Origin: JAVEYA01 sp034003745
Lineage (GTDB): Bacteria > Bacillota > Peptococcia > DRI-13 > PHAD01
Reading direction: 5' to 3'
DNA length: 64,000 nt
Assembly: GCA_034003745.1 (NCBI GenBank)
Contig: JAVEYA010000003.1
Coordinates: 1 to 64,000, forward strand
Position numbers and translations under genes: made by a program. This document shows, one piece after another, positions 25,770 through 33,358 of the stretch (positions are counted from its first letter, which is position 1; every line of letters starts with the position of its first letter). The notes beneath the pieces were generated by a model. It searched no databases. It worked only from the letters and a program-made list of their open reading frames with translations, and was not told the origin of the DNA.

Positions 25770-26366
25770 ATGTTTTGGAAAAATTTTAATTTTAGTTTAA
25801 CGGATAAAGCGCCGGACAAAGCTGCTCGGCTGGGGGATGCGGAAAAGGGACTGGTCATCTTTGATACGGTGGAAGAAGCAATCAAAGCTGAAAAAATTAT
25901 TAAGGCCGCCGGATATACCTGTAAATTGGTAGCCCCGCCTCCCCGCCTGCGCAAAGGCTGTGACCTGGCTTTGGAAATAAACCTGATGGAGCAGGGGGCA
26001 ATGGAAAAAGCCCTGCAAGGGAAAGTAATCTATAACGGGATTCACCCGTTAAACGGCGTCGCCGAATTGCTCAATGCCGTCAAGGTGACCAACTATGACG
26101 AATATGTCATGGTCAAGGCCGGTAATATGAAGCTGGTTTTCGCCAAAAAGGGCGGTCTGATCGTGAATACATCCGGCGGCGGCTGTCCCGATATCCCTTA
26201 TCTGAATATTATGCTGGTCGGCCAAAAGCTTAGCGAAGCGCCGCGGCCCAGGGAAATGGCCCATACACTTTGCGGCCTGATGCTGGATCGTGCTTTTGAG
26301 GTAGCGCTGAATATCTGGGAAGGGGGGATGGAGCATGCTGCTGATCGCGGGAATCGTTCCCGATAA
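25770..26366 (+). CDS. DUF3343 domain protein with C-terminal extension (candidate Se/S carrier)
   Basis: The protein is 198 residues, 10 nt after yedE. Residues about 27-85 match DUF3343 (GLVIFDTVEEAIKAEKII, then CDLALEI), proposed as a small selenium/sulfur carrier. The second half has no family I can name. It contains a GGGCPDIPYLN motif whose Cys may be functional, and a conserved-looking helix ending the protein. The unusual first 25 residues may be a linker or a wrong start. Its end overlaps the next gene by 32 nt. Confidence 0.75.
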   Translation: MFWKNFNFSLTDKAPDKAARLGDAEKGLVIFDTVEEAIKAEKIIKAAGYTCKLVAPPPRLRKGCDLALEINLMEQGAMEKALQGKVIYNGIHPLNGVAELLNAVKVTNYDEYVMVKAGNMKLVFAKKGGLIVNTSGGGCPDIPYLNIMLVGQKLSEAPRPREMAHTLCGLMLDRAFEVALNIWEGGMEHAADRGNRSR

Positions 26367-27222
26367 TGAATACCCTCTGACCGTGGGAAAAGTGACCCAG
26401 GCGGAAGACGGCCGCTCCCTTTTGACGGACGGGCGCCGTATTCCCTGCGCGCAAGGTACGGCGGCGATGCTCAGCACAGCGCTGGCAGTGACGAAATACC
26501 TGGGACTGGAGGCGCCCTATGCCGTACTGGCGGGGGATACCGGTTCGGGAACAGGGACCCGGCAGATTTACAATTATCTGATTAAAAATATAACTAAGTT
26601 GTCGCCGCAAGTATTGTCCCTGCATTATTGCCTGCCCATTCTAACACTGATGCAACAACTGCATCTGGCCGTGCGGGAGGTCCCCCAAAAGCCCCTTCTG
26701 ATTGCCGACGCCGGTTCTATGTATGCCGCCAAAGCAAGCGGATTGGCTCCGCAGTTCGATCTATTTACCCCGGATGCTTCAGAACTGGCTTTTCTGGCTG
26801 ACCCTGAAGCGATTCATCCGGCATATATCAGCAATTATTTGTTTGAAGGCGATATTACCAAAGCGCCTGAATTTATCCAACAGGCTTACCGGATTAACGG
26901 CGCGGCAAAAGTCATGCTGGTGAAAGGGTCTGTCGACTATATTGCCGCTCATGGTCAAGTGCTGGAAAAAGTTGACGAGCCGAATGTCCCGGAACTGGAA
27001 TGCATGGGGGGCACAGGAGATACCATCACCGGCATGGTCAGCGCTTTTATATATGCCGGCTTCGCCTTAGAGCAGGCCGCTATAATCAGCGCCAAAGCCA
27101 ACCGCACGGCCGGCCTTGTGACTAAAGTGACCCCGGCTTCCCATGTGGGAGAGTTGATACAACAGCTTCCCCGGGTGCTGAAGGAAAACTTGTGTTCCTG
27201 GAGCGGTTTATGCACGCGTTAA
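26335..27222 (+). CDS. Ribokinase-fold kinase, NAD(P)H-hydrate dehydratase-like
   Basis: The protein is 295 residues from ATG 26335 behind a GGGGGG stretch, overlapping the previous gene. The C-terminal part has the ribokinase/YjeF signature GGTGDTITGMVSAF with the catalytic Asp, and LLIADAGSMYAAK and FTPDASELAFL match the nucleotide and substrate side of that fold. The N-terminal third (GDTGSGTGTRQIYNYL) is less typical, so it is not a plain NnrD. The place inside a YedE/TusA operon suggests a dedicated role there. The substrate is unknown. Confidence 0.7.
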   Translation: MLLIAGIVPDNEYPLTVGKVTQAEDGRSLLTDGRRIPCAQGTAAMLSTALAVTKYLGLEAPYAVLAGDTGSGTGTRQIYNYLIKNITKLSPQVLSLHYCLPILTLMQQLHLAVREVPQKPLLIADAGSMYAAKASGLAPQFDLFTPDASELAFLADPEAIHPAYISNYLFEGDITKAPEFIQQAYRINGAAKVMLVKGSVDYIAAHGQVLEKVDEPNVPELECMGGTGDTITGMVSAFIYAGFALEQAAIISAKANRTAGLVTKVTPASHVGELIQQLPRVLKENLCSWSGLCTR

Positions 27223-27256
27223 ACTTAATAAAATATTTTATAAGGAGGAGAGAGGG

Positions 27257-27466
27257 ATGGTCGAAGTTGATGTACGCGGTTTGACCTGTCCTATTCCGGT
27301 GGTGAGAACGCAGCAAGCGATTACGGAGAACCCCGGTCAGGAGATCGTAACGCTATGCGACAGTTCAGTGGCGAAAGAAAACGTCACCCGCCTGGCTGAG
27401 AAAAAAGGCTACACAGTGACGGAAACAAAAGAAGGCCCGGATTTTAAACTGGTCCTGAAGCCTTGA
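27257..27466 (+). CDS. TusA/SirA-family sulfur (selenium) carrier
   Basis: The protein is 69 residues behind GGAGGAG. The TusA fold is marked by DVRGLTCPIPVV, where the Cys of the CPxP motif carries a persulfide. No second domain is attached, unlike YedF. It is last in the YedE operon, so it probably accepts the imported or mobilised sulfur or selenium and passes it on. Confidence 0.92.
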   Translation: MVEVDVRGLTCPIPVVRTQQAITENPGQEIVTLCDSSVAKENVTRLAEKKGYTVTETKEGPDFKLVLKP

Positions 27467-27495
27467 GGTTCAATCTTGCTCCATAAAGCGCCGCA

Positions 27496-27575
27496 GAAGC
27501 AAGGGGACGGTTCCCTTGCTTCCTTTTTCTTTTTTGAAGCGCCGTAATGAAGCAGAAGAACCGTCCCCTTGCTTC
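27496..27575 (+). terminator. Terminator and interleaved repeat after the yedE operon
   Basis: GAAGCAAGGG (27496-27505) pairs with CCCTTGCTTC (27513-27522), followed by a T-rich run. The larger segment GAAGCAAGGGGACGGTT (27496-27512) also pairs over 17 bp with 27559-27575, so two alternative hairpins exist. Confidence 0.85.
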
Positions 27576-27662
27576 CTTTTGTTATATTTTCTATTGCATT
27601 TTTCGGCAATAGTATTTAATATGTAGTTTGTGCAATGATATAAGTCAGGAAGTGAAAGGACG

Positions 27663-29597
27663 ATGATAAAGGCTGCTGTGAACAAAGCCGAGGTTTTGGA
27701 CAGGTGGAACAGGGAAAAGTCAGAAGAATTGTATGGTATCAAGAATTGGGGCTCCAATTATTTTGCCATATCCGATAAAGGCGAGGTGTTGGTTAATCCT
27801 TATAAGGATAACCCGGACAGCGCCATCAGCCTGATGGAGATTATCTCCGGCGTACAGGACCGCGGTCTGGATATGCCGGTTTTGCTGCGCTTTGAGAACA
27901 TCCTGGATTCACAGATATCTTTTTTGAATAATACTTTTCGTGAGTCGATGGCTAAGCTGGGCTACCGGGGGGAATACCGCGGCGTATATCCCATCAAGGT
28001 CAACCAGCAGCAGCAAGTCATCGAAGAAGTGGCCAAATTCGGCCAGCGCTATCACCATGGCCTGGAGATCGGCAGCAAGGCGGAGATGATTGCCGCCCTT
28101 TCCTTAATGAAAGACAAAGAGGCCTGTCTCATCTGTAACGGCTACAAGGACGAAGAATTCATCGATCTGGGCCTTTATGCTATAAAAATGGGCTTTAAGT
28201 GTTTCTTTGTCATCGAGATCCCCTGTGAACTAGACCTGCTGATGGAACGTTCCCAGGCCTTAGGCATCAAGCCGAATATCGGCATCCGCATTAAGCTGGC
28301 TTCCCGGGTGGGGGGGCATTGGATGGAATCCAGCGGTGACCGCAGCATCTTTGGCCTGAATGTCTCCCAGTTGATCGATATGGTTGATAAACTAAAACAG
28401 ACCAATATGCTGGATTGTTTGAAGCTCTTGCATTATCATCTCGGCTCGCAGATTCCCAACATCCGCGATATCCGTTCAGCCGTGCTCGAGGCCGCCCGCG
28501 TTTACGCGGAACTGGTCAAGGAGGGCGCGCCCATGGGCTATCTGGACCTGGGCGGCGGCCTGGCGGTGGACTATGACGGCTCCAACACCAATTTTGTCAA
28601 CAGCCGCAACTATACGGTGGAAGAATACTGTACCGACCTGATTGAAGCGGTCATGACCACCCTGGACCCCCTGGAGCTGCCGCACCCGGTCATCGTAACC
28701 GAATCCGGCCGGGCCATTGTGGCCTATTACTCTATATTGTTGTTTAATATTCTGGACGTGCAGCGTTTCGAAGAAGAGAAGCTGCCGGATAAACTGCGGG
28801 AAGACACTTCCGAGCAGATCCAGAATTTGTTCGATGTCTATAAAAGCATTTCCCTGAAGAACATTCAGGAATGCTATAACGACGCGCTCTATTACCGCGA
28901 CGAGATTCGCGATTTGTTCAAGCATGGGCGGATCAGTCTGCGGGAGCGCTCTTTTTCCGAGAAAATTTTCTGGAATATCATTCACCGGATTGCCAAGGAA
29001 AAACAAAAGCTCAAGCACGCTCCGCCGGATCTGGAAGATATCGAAAGCGCCGTGGCCGATATCTATTACGGCAATATTTCGGTCTTCCAATCCCTCCCGG
29101 ACAGTTGGGCCATCGATCAGCTTTTTCCAATTATGCCGGTGCACCGTCTTTTGGAATTACCCAAAAGAAACGCCATCATTGCCGACATTACCTGTGATTG
29201 TGACGGCAAAATCGACCGCTTCATCGATTTGCACGACGTCAGGAATACCCTGCCGCTGCACGAGATGAAGAATGGCGATGCGTATTACCTCGGCGCTTTC
29301 CTTGTGGGCGCCTATCAGGAAACCCTGGGCGATTTGCATAATCTCTTCGGCGATACCAATGTGGTCAGTGTCCGCGTCCACACGGAGGGCGGCTACGAAC
29401 TGGTTCGGGAGATTCACGGCGATTCCGTGGCCGATGTCCTCTCTTATGTGGAATTCGACCCGAAAGACATGCTTGTCCGTTTCCGCGAAACAGCCGAGGA
29501 GGCCATCCGCGAAGGAAGAATCAGCGCGAAAGAGCGTCAGGAAATTATGAAGGCCTTTGACAACGGTTTGCGCGGGTATACCTATTATGAGTATTAA
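27663..29597 (+). CDS. speA: Biosynthetic arginine decarboxylase (SpeA)
   Basis: The protein is 644 residues with GAAAGG upstream. It is a fold-III PLP enzyme that converts arginine to agmatine for polyamine synthesis. The PLP lysine is in YPIKVNQQ (near residue 118). The glycine-rich phosphate site is in LDLGGGLAVDY, and the active-site cysteine is in ITCDCDGKID. Length and the inserted helical domain match SpeA. No agmatinase gene is visible nearby. Confidence 0.96.
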   Translation: MIKAAVNKAEVLDRWNREKSEELYGIKNWGSNYFAISDKGEVLVNPYKDNPDSAISLMEIISGVQDRGLDMPVLLRFENILDSQISFLNNTFRESMAKLGYRGEYRGVYPIKVNQQQQVIEEVAKFGQRYHHGLEIGSKAEMIAALSLMKDKEACLICNGYKDEEFIDLGLYAIKMGFKCFFVIEIPCELDLLMERSQALGIKPNIGIRIKLASRVGGHWMESSGDRSIFGLNVSQLIDMVDKLKQTNMLDCLKLLHYHLGSQIPNIRDIRSAVLEAARVYAELVKEGAPMGYLDLGGGLAVDYDGSNTNFVNSRNYTVEEYCTDLIEAVMTTLDPLELPHPVIVTESGRAIVAYYSILLFNILDVQRFEEEKLPDKLREDTSEQIQNLFDVYKSISLKNIQECYNDALYYRDEIRDLFKHGRISLRERSFSEKIFWNIIHRIAKEKQKLKHAPPDLEDIESAVADIYYGNISVFQSLPDSWAIDQLFPIMPVHRLLELPKRNAIIADITCDCDGKIDRFIDLHDVRNTLPLHEMKNGDAYYLGAFLVGAYQETLGDLHNLFGDTNVVSVRVHTEGGYELVREIHGDSVADVLSYVEFDPKDMLVRFRETAEEAIREGRISAKERQEIMKAFDNGLRGYTYYEY

Positions 29598-29652
29598 GAA
29601 GCGGTTCCGGTGGCATTACTAATAGCAAAGAATACTGCCGGAGTTGAAGCGA

Positions 29653-30117
29653 ATGGATACGGAGCAAATCATCAAAAAACTCAACTGGTTTTATTCCCTG
29701 GAGAAAAACCAGGTAGAATTGTATCTGGCCCAAAGCAAACGAGTCAATGACATATACCTGGAAAAAATGCTCGAGCGTGCTTCCACCATTGAACAGGGGC
29801 ACGTGGAGAATATTTCCCGCCAAATCGAACGGTTCGGCGGCACGCCCACGCTGCTGGGCGACGTCGTTTCACCTATCCTGGGCAAAACAGGAGGGCAGCT
29901 TACCGCTTCTTTGGGCGTAATTCCGATGCTCAAAGCCGATATGCTGCTGGAACAAAAAGCTATGAGCGATTACAAGGACTTTATTATGCGGGTGGGTCAC
30001 GATGAGGAGCTCTTCGACCTTTTGTGGTCCAACCTGATTGACGAAGACCTGCATACTTCCTGGTTTGCCGGCAAGATAGAGGAGCTGGAGAATCGGGGCC
30101 GCTCCCAACGACACTAA
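29653..30117 (+). CDS. Ferritin-like diiron-domain protein
   Basis: The protein is 154 residues from ATG 29653; a TTG at 29644 is also in frame. A four-helix bundle is suggested, with carboxylate/His positions in the right places: an early Glu (NQVELYLAQ), EQGH, a third-helix Glu (LLEQKAM) and EDLH near the end. That pattern fits the ferritin-like superfamily (bacterioferritin/COQ7 type). It may act in iron handling or oxidative stress. The exact subfamily is not clear. It follows speA by 56 nt. Confidence 0.75.
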   Translation: MDTEQIIKKLNWFYSLEKNQVELYLAQSKRVNDIYLEKMLERASTIEQGHVENISRQIERFGGTPTLLGDVVSPILGKTGGQLTASLGVIPMLKADMLLEQKAMSDYKDFIMRVGHDEELFDLLWSNLIDEDLHTSWFAGKIEELENRGRSQRH

Positions 30118-30129
30118 AGTAAATGCCCT

Positions 30130-30160
30130 ATCCCGCTGTCAAACAGCGGGATTTTTTATT
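30130..30160 (+). terminator. Intrinsic terminator
   Basis: CCCGCTG (30132-30138) and CAGCGGG (30144-30150) around TCAAA, followed by T6. Confidence 0.9.
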
Positions 30161-30234
30161 GGAACTAACAGGACAAATATTCGTCAAAAGCTGTATAGTG
30201 AATTGCAGTAAGTTTATTTTAATGGAGGTTATTG

Positions 30235-31386
30235 ATGAAGAGAATATATATTATTCCGATGCTCCTGTTGCTTTTGTTTCTGCTGCCGTCCGCGGCTTTG
30301 GCCACAGAGTATAGTCCGGCTTACCGCGTCAAGACCGCGCTGGATGAAAATAACCCCGGGTATACGGGCCTTACCGTCACCATAACTTTGCCCCGGGGGG
30401 AGGATATCAGAGGCGTGGGTCCTACCGGGGCCGCCTATAATTATATCGGGCTGGAAACGGCGGACGGGCACAATGTGGAGATTGGTCTCCATAAAGATAC
30501 ATACGATGCGGAGCGCGGCCAGTGGTCTGTCTTTGCCATGGCCACGTATCCCGGTGCTTATACCTATTACGGCTCGGAACATCAATGGCATAATTTCCGG
30601 AAGATGTACAGACCGGACGGACCAGACCTCGTCTTCCCGGATGGCAGCGTCCTGACAATGGCTTTGGAAGTAACCGCCCCCAATGAAGTCACCTTCACGG
30701 TTACAGGACAGGAACCGGTCCGGTTGGTCCTGCCGGGAGCTGAGCCCCACGGAACAGGTCAGATCTTTCGTCGGGTGACCAGCCTGATGAGCGATGATGC
30801 GCTCGGATACAGCAAAAACAATCTTTGGCAAGATATGAAAATAAAAAAAGCCGGGGAGTCCTGGCAGGAGTGGCTGCCTTCCGCTTTGGAGACCCTGCGC
30901 TCGAATAATATGGATAAAGGCGATCCGCGTAAAAACTGGATAGCGGTACGATCGGGTAAAAAGCCTTTCCCGGAGAATATAGACATCATTATGCGGGAAA
31001 AACCCTCATCCAGCAGCAGTTTTAAAGTAGGGGCGCTGGAGTACTGCGTCGACGGTGAAACCAGGACAGCGGACGCCGGCCCGTTAATTGAAGGGAACAG
31101 GGTCTACCTGCCGGTCCGTTTTCTAGGCTATGCCTGTGGTATCCAGGAAAATGAGATTTACTGGGACGATCAGAGTAAAAGCGCAACCCTCACTGCGCAG
31201 GGGAGTACGATCAGGCTGACCATCGGCCAACCTTGGCTCGATGTAAATAATGAAATCCAGCCGATTGATGCCGTACCCCTTTTGCAAGAAGGCAGGGCCT
31301 ATCTCCCGGCGCGTTTTGTAGCCGAAGCCCTGGGCTATTATGTGGAGTGGAACCCGGAGGGACAGACGGTATTCATTTGGTCTTGA
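30235..31386 (+). CDS. Secreted protein with C-terminal copper-amine-oxidase-N-like domain
   Basis: The protein is 383 residues from ATG 30235, 6 nt after GGAGG. A signal peptide of about 24 residues ends after ALA. Residues 25-260 form an unrecognised, Tyr/Trp-rich domain. Residues about 265-383 contain two repeats of the short Cu_amine_oxidN1-type module (VYLPVRFLGYACGI and AYLPARFVAEALGY), common in cell-surface proteins of Clostridia and unrelated to amine oxidase activity. It is probably attached to or acting at the cell envelope. The same module occurs in ModA at 51114. Confidence 0.8.
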   Translation: MKRIYIIPMLLLLLFLLPSAALATEYSPAYRVKTALDENNPGYTGLTVTITLPRGEDIRGVGPTGAAYNYIGLETADGHNVEIGLHKDTYDAERGQWSVFAMATYPGAYTYYGSEHQWHNFRKMYRPDGPDLVFPDGSVLTMALEVTAPNEVTFTVTGQEPVRLVLPGAEPHGTGQIFRRVTSLMSDDALGYSKNNLWQDMKIKKAGESWQEWLPSALETLRSNNMDKGDPRKNWIAVRSGKKPFPENIDIIMREKPSSSSSFKVGALEYCVDGETRTADAGPLIEGNRVYLPVRFLGYACGIQENEIYWDDQSKSATLTAQGSTIRLTIGQPWLDVNNEIQPIDAVPLLQEGRAYLPARFVAEALGYYVEWNPEGQTVFIWS

Positions 31387-31451
31387 GGCTGATTTGCTGC
31401 GCGTGGCAACGAAGGGGCAGATGTGTTATATTGGAGAAGAGGTGATCGAAA

Positions 31452-32222
31452 ATGCAATATCAATGTTTAATTTACGAAAAGGATGCGGACATTGCCCGGA
31501 TTACGCTAAATACCCCCAAGTCCCTAAACGCGCTGGGTCTGACAATGGTCAAAGAATTATTGGAAGTTTTAGAGGATGCAGGGAAGGACAGCGCAATCAA
31601 AGTTATTGTCCTGGCCGGCACAGGAAAAGCCTTTTCCGCGGGCGGGGATGTCGCTTTGATGGAACAGGGCCTCAGCGCCAATGACGCCAGGGCATGGATT
31701 GACGATATCGGTAAGGTCATCCTTGGTATCGCGTCCATGGAAAAGCTGGTAATCGCGTCTGTCAGCGGTATCGCTTACGGGGCGGGATGCAACTTGGCTC
31801 TGGCCTGCGATTTTATTGCAGCCAGTGAAGAGTCTAAGTTTTGTGAGGTTTTTGCCAATATTGGATTAGTGCCTGACGGGGGAGGAACCTATCTCTTACC
31901 GCGTTTAATCGGTTTGGCCCGGGCCAGGGAACTGCTCTTCACGGCAAGGGCAATCACCGCGCAGGAAGCCAAGGATATCGGCATGATTCAATATGTCGTG
32001 CCGGGGAATGAATTAGCCGATTTTGTCCGGGAACTGGCGCAAAAACTGGCGAAGACCTCTTCGCCGGCAACCGGTATAACCAAGAAACTGTTATTCCAGG
32101 GATTTGTGCAGGACTTTGGACAGGCTTTAGATAAAGAAGCCGTTTTTCAAAGTCTTTGTATGGAAACCGAGGAACATAAGAAAAGAATCAAAGACTTTTT
32201 TGATAAGAAGAAAAAGAATTAA
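31452..32222 (+). CDS. Enoyl-CoA hydratase/isomerase (crotonase) family protein
   Basis: The protein is 256 residues behind GAAGAGGTGATC. The crotonase fold is clear, with the oxyanion-hole segments AFSAGGDVALM (near residue 62) and GIAYGAGCNLALA (near 107). GLVPDGGGTYLLPRLIG carries an Asp where hydratases often have Glu, a pattern seen in PaaG-like isomerases. The exact reaction is uncertain. It could act on crotonyl-CoA-level intermediates from the dehydratase pathway, but it is 8 kb away. Confidence 0.88.
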   Translation: MQYQCLIYEKDADIARITLNTPKSLNALGLTMVKELLEVLEDAGKDSAIKVIVLAGTGKAFSAGGDVALMEQGLSANDARAWIDDIGKVILGIASMEKLVIASVSGIAYGAGCNLALACDFIAASEESKFCEVFANIGLVPDGGGTYLLPRLIGLARARELLFTARAITAQEAKDIGMIQYVVPGNELADFVRELAQKLAKTSSPATGITKKLLFQGFVQDFGQALDKEAVFQSLCMETEEHKKRIKDFFDKKKKN

Positions 32223-32255
32223 CAAAACCATAAATCTCGTCAATAAATCTATAAA

Positions 32256-32279
32256 AATGCCGCCGATTACGGCGGCATT
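32256..32279. other. Perfect hairpin after the crotonase gene
   Basis: GCCGCCG-ATTA-CGGCGGC (32259-32276), extended by AAT/ATT. A T run exists only on the minus-strand side, so it is a weak terminator for the plus-strand gene. Confidence 0.5.
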
Positions 32280-32340
32280 GCTGTAATGATTCAGGCTCCA
32301 ACGGTACTAAATATACAGTGATATTTTTACCGGAGGAGGC

Positions 32341-32754
32341 TTGAATAAATTGCCGCAAGCCATAGATACCGACTGCATGAATCTAAAACTAATCTATAAC
32401 TTTACATACCGGCTTACCGGGAATATCCGCATTGCCGAAACGCTTATCCGGGAGACGGTGTCAAGTTCTCCCGAGACGCTGGATAATGAGCAGGCCTTAT
32501 TAAAGCTGGTCTGGCGCAGATTTTTGTTTTGCTATGGCAATGTCTCTTTTACTGCCAAGGAAGAACTGCAGCAGTTCCTGTTGGAGCTGGCTCCGGAGAT
32601 ACGCGCCGTTCTGATCCTGCGTGATATCCTCGGCCTCTCCGTTTCGCAGATCTCCGCCATCACCGGTTCTCCTGAAGACGAAATCTTGCCGCTCTTGGCT
32701 GCCGGCCGGCGTAATCTCAGCCGCAAAAAGAAGCCGGCGCGAATTACCGCTTAA
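32341..32754 (+). CDS. Sigma-factor-like protein (region 4 only recognisable)
   Basis: The protein is 137 residues from a TTG start right after GGAGGAGG. The C-terminal half reads as a sigma-70 region 4 helix-turn-helix (ELAPEIRAVLILRDILGLSVSQISAITGSPEDEI). The N-terminal half is compatible with a degenerate region 2 (LIYNFTYRLTGNIRIAETLI). The promoter-melting residues are weak. It may be a divergent ECF sigma or a regulator of the true ECF factor that follows 85 nt later. Confidence 0.65.
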   Translation: MNKLPQAIDTDCMNLKLIYNFTYRLTGNIRIAETLIRETVSSSPETLDNEQALLKLVWRRFLFCYGNVSFTAKEELQQFLLELAPEIRAVLILRDILGLSVSQISAITGSPEDEILPLLAAGRRNLSRKKKPARITA

Positions 32755-32839
32755 AAAGATTAAGAAAGTATTCATATTTGCGGATAGGAATCGGCTTTCC
32801 TTATACCGAAGTAAGAAATAATAGGTATGGAGGAAAGCT

Positions 32840-33358
32840 ATGCACAGAATCAGAGAATTATATGAATTATATAACCAGGCGGTCTTCCGTTACTTTCTGC
32901 GGATGACCGGGAACCGGGACGAAGCGGCGGAGCTGACCCAGGAGACCTTTTACCAGGCCTGCCTGTCCGTCCTGCGCTTCCGGAAGCAGTCTTCCCTGAA
33001 GACATGGCTTTACTCTATTGCCCGTAATGTTTATTTGAAAAGTTTGCGCAATAAGGGCAAGCCTCACGCGCTTAGCCCTGCTGAAAGTGAAACTTTCGGC
33101 TTTGAGCCGGCAGGGGGAGACAATCCCGCCGACGTGCTGATTCTCAAGGAAGAGCGGGACAGAGTGCGTGAAGCGCTGACCCGTTTGCCGGAGAATTACC
33201 GCAGTATCCTGATTCTCAAGGAGTTTGAGCAGATGACCAATGAAGAAATCGCCGGGATTTTCGACCAAACCCCCAACTGGGTCAGAGTGACTTTCTTTCG
33301 GGCCAAGCGCCAGTTGGGGGAGATTTATCGGAACTTGGAGGGTGATGACCAGTGTTAA
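32840..33358 (+). CDS. ECF-type RNA polymerase sigma factor
   Basis: The protein is 172 residues behind GGAGG. Region 2 (YNQAVFRYFLRMTGNRDEAAELTQETF) and region 4 (LPENYRSILILKEFEQMTNEEIAGIF) are complete. It directs transcription from a small regulon in response to an envelope signal relayed by the anti-sigma factor encoded next, whose start overlaps its stop by 7 nt. Confidence 0.95.
   Translation: MHRIRELYELYNQAVFRYFLRMTGNRDEAAELTQETFYQACLSVLRFRKQSSLKTWLYSIARNVYLKSLRNKGKPHALSPAESETFGFEPAGGDNPADVLILKEERDRVREALTRLPENYRSILILKEFEQMTNEEIAGIFDQTPNWVRVTFFRAKRQLGEIYRNLEGDDQC

Noticed and set aside
28476..29144. 222-codon minus-strand open frame
   Set aside because: Shadow of speA; no binding site and no protein-like motifs.
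31395..31416. Sigma-54 promoter before the crotonase gene
   Set aside because: GG and GC occur 10 nt apart, but the -12 block lacks TTGC and there is no room for a leader of normal form.
32256..32279. Terminator for the crotonase gene
   Set aside because: The hairpin is perfect but lacks a T run on the plus strand, so I list it only as a hairpin.
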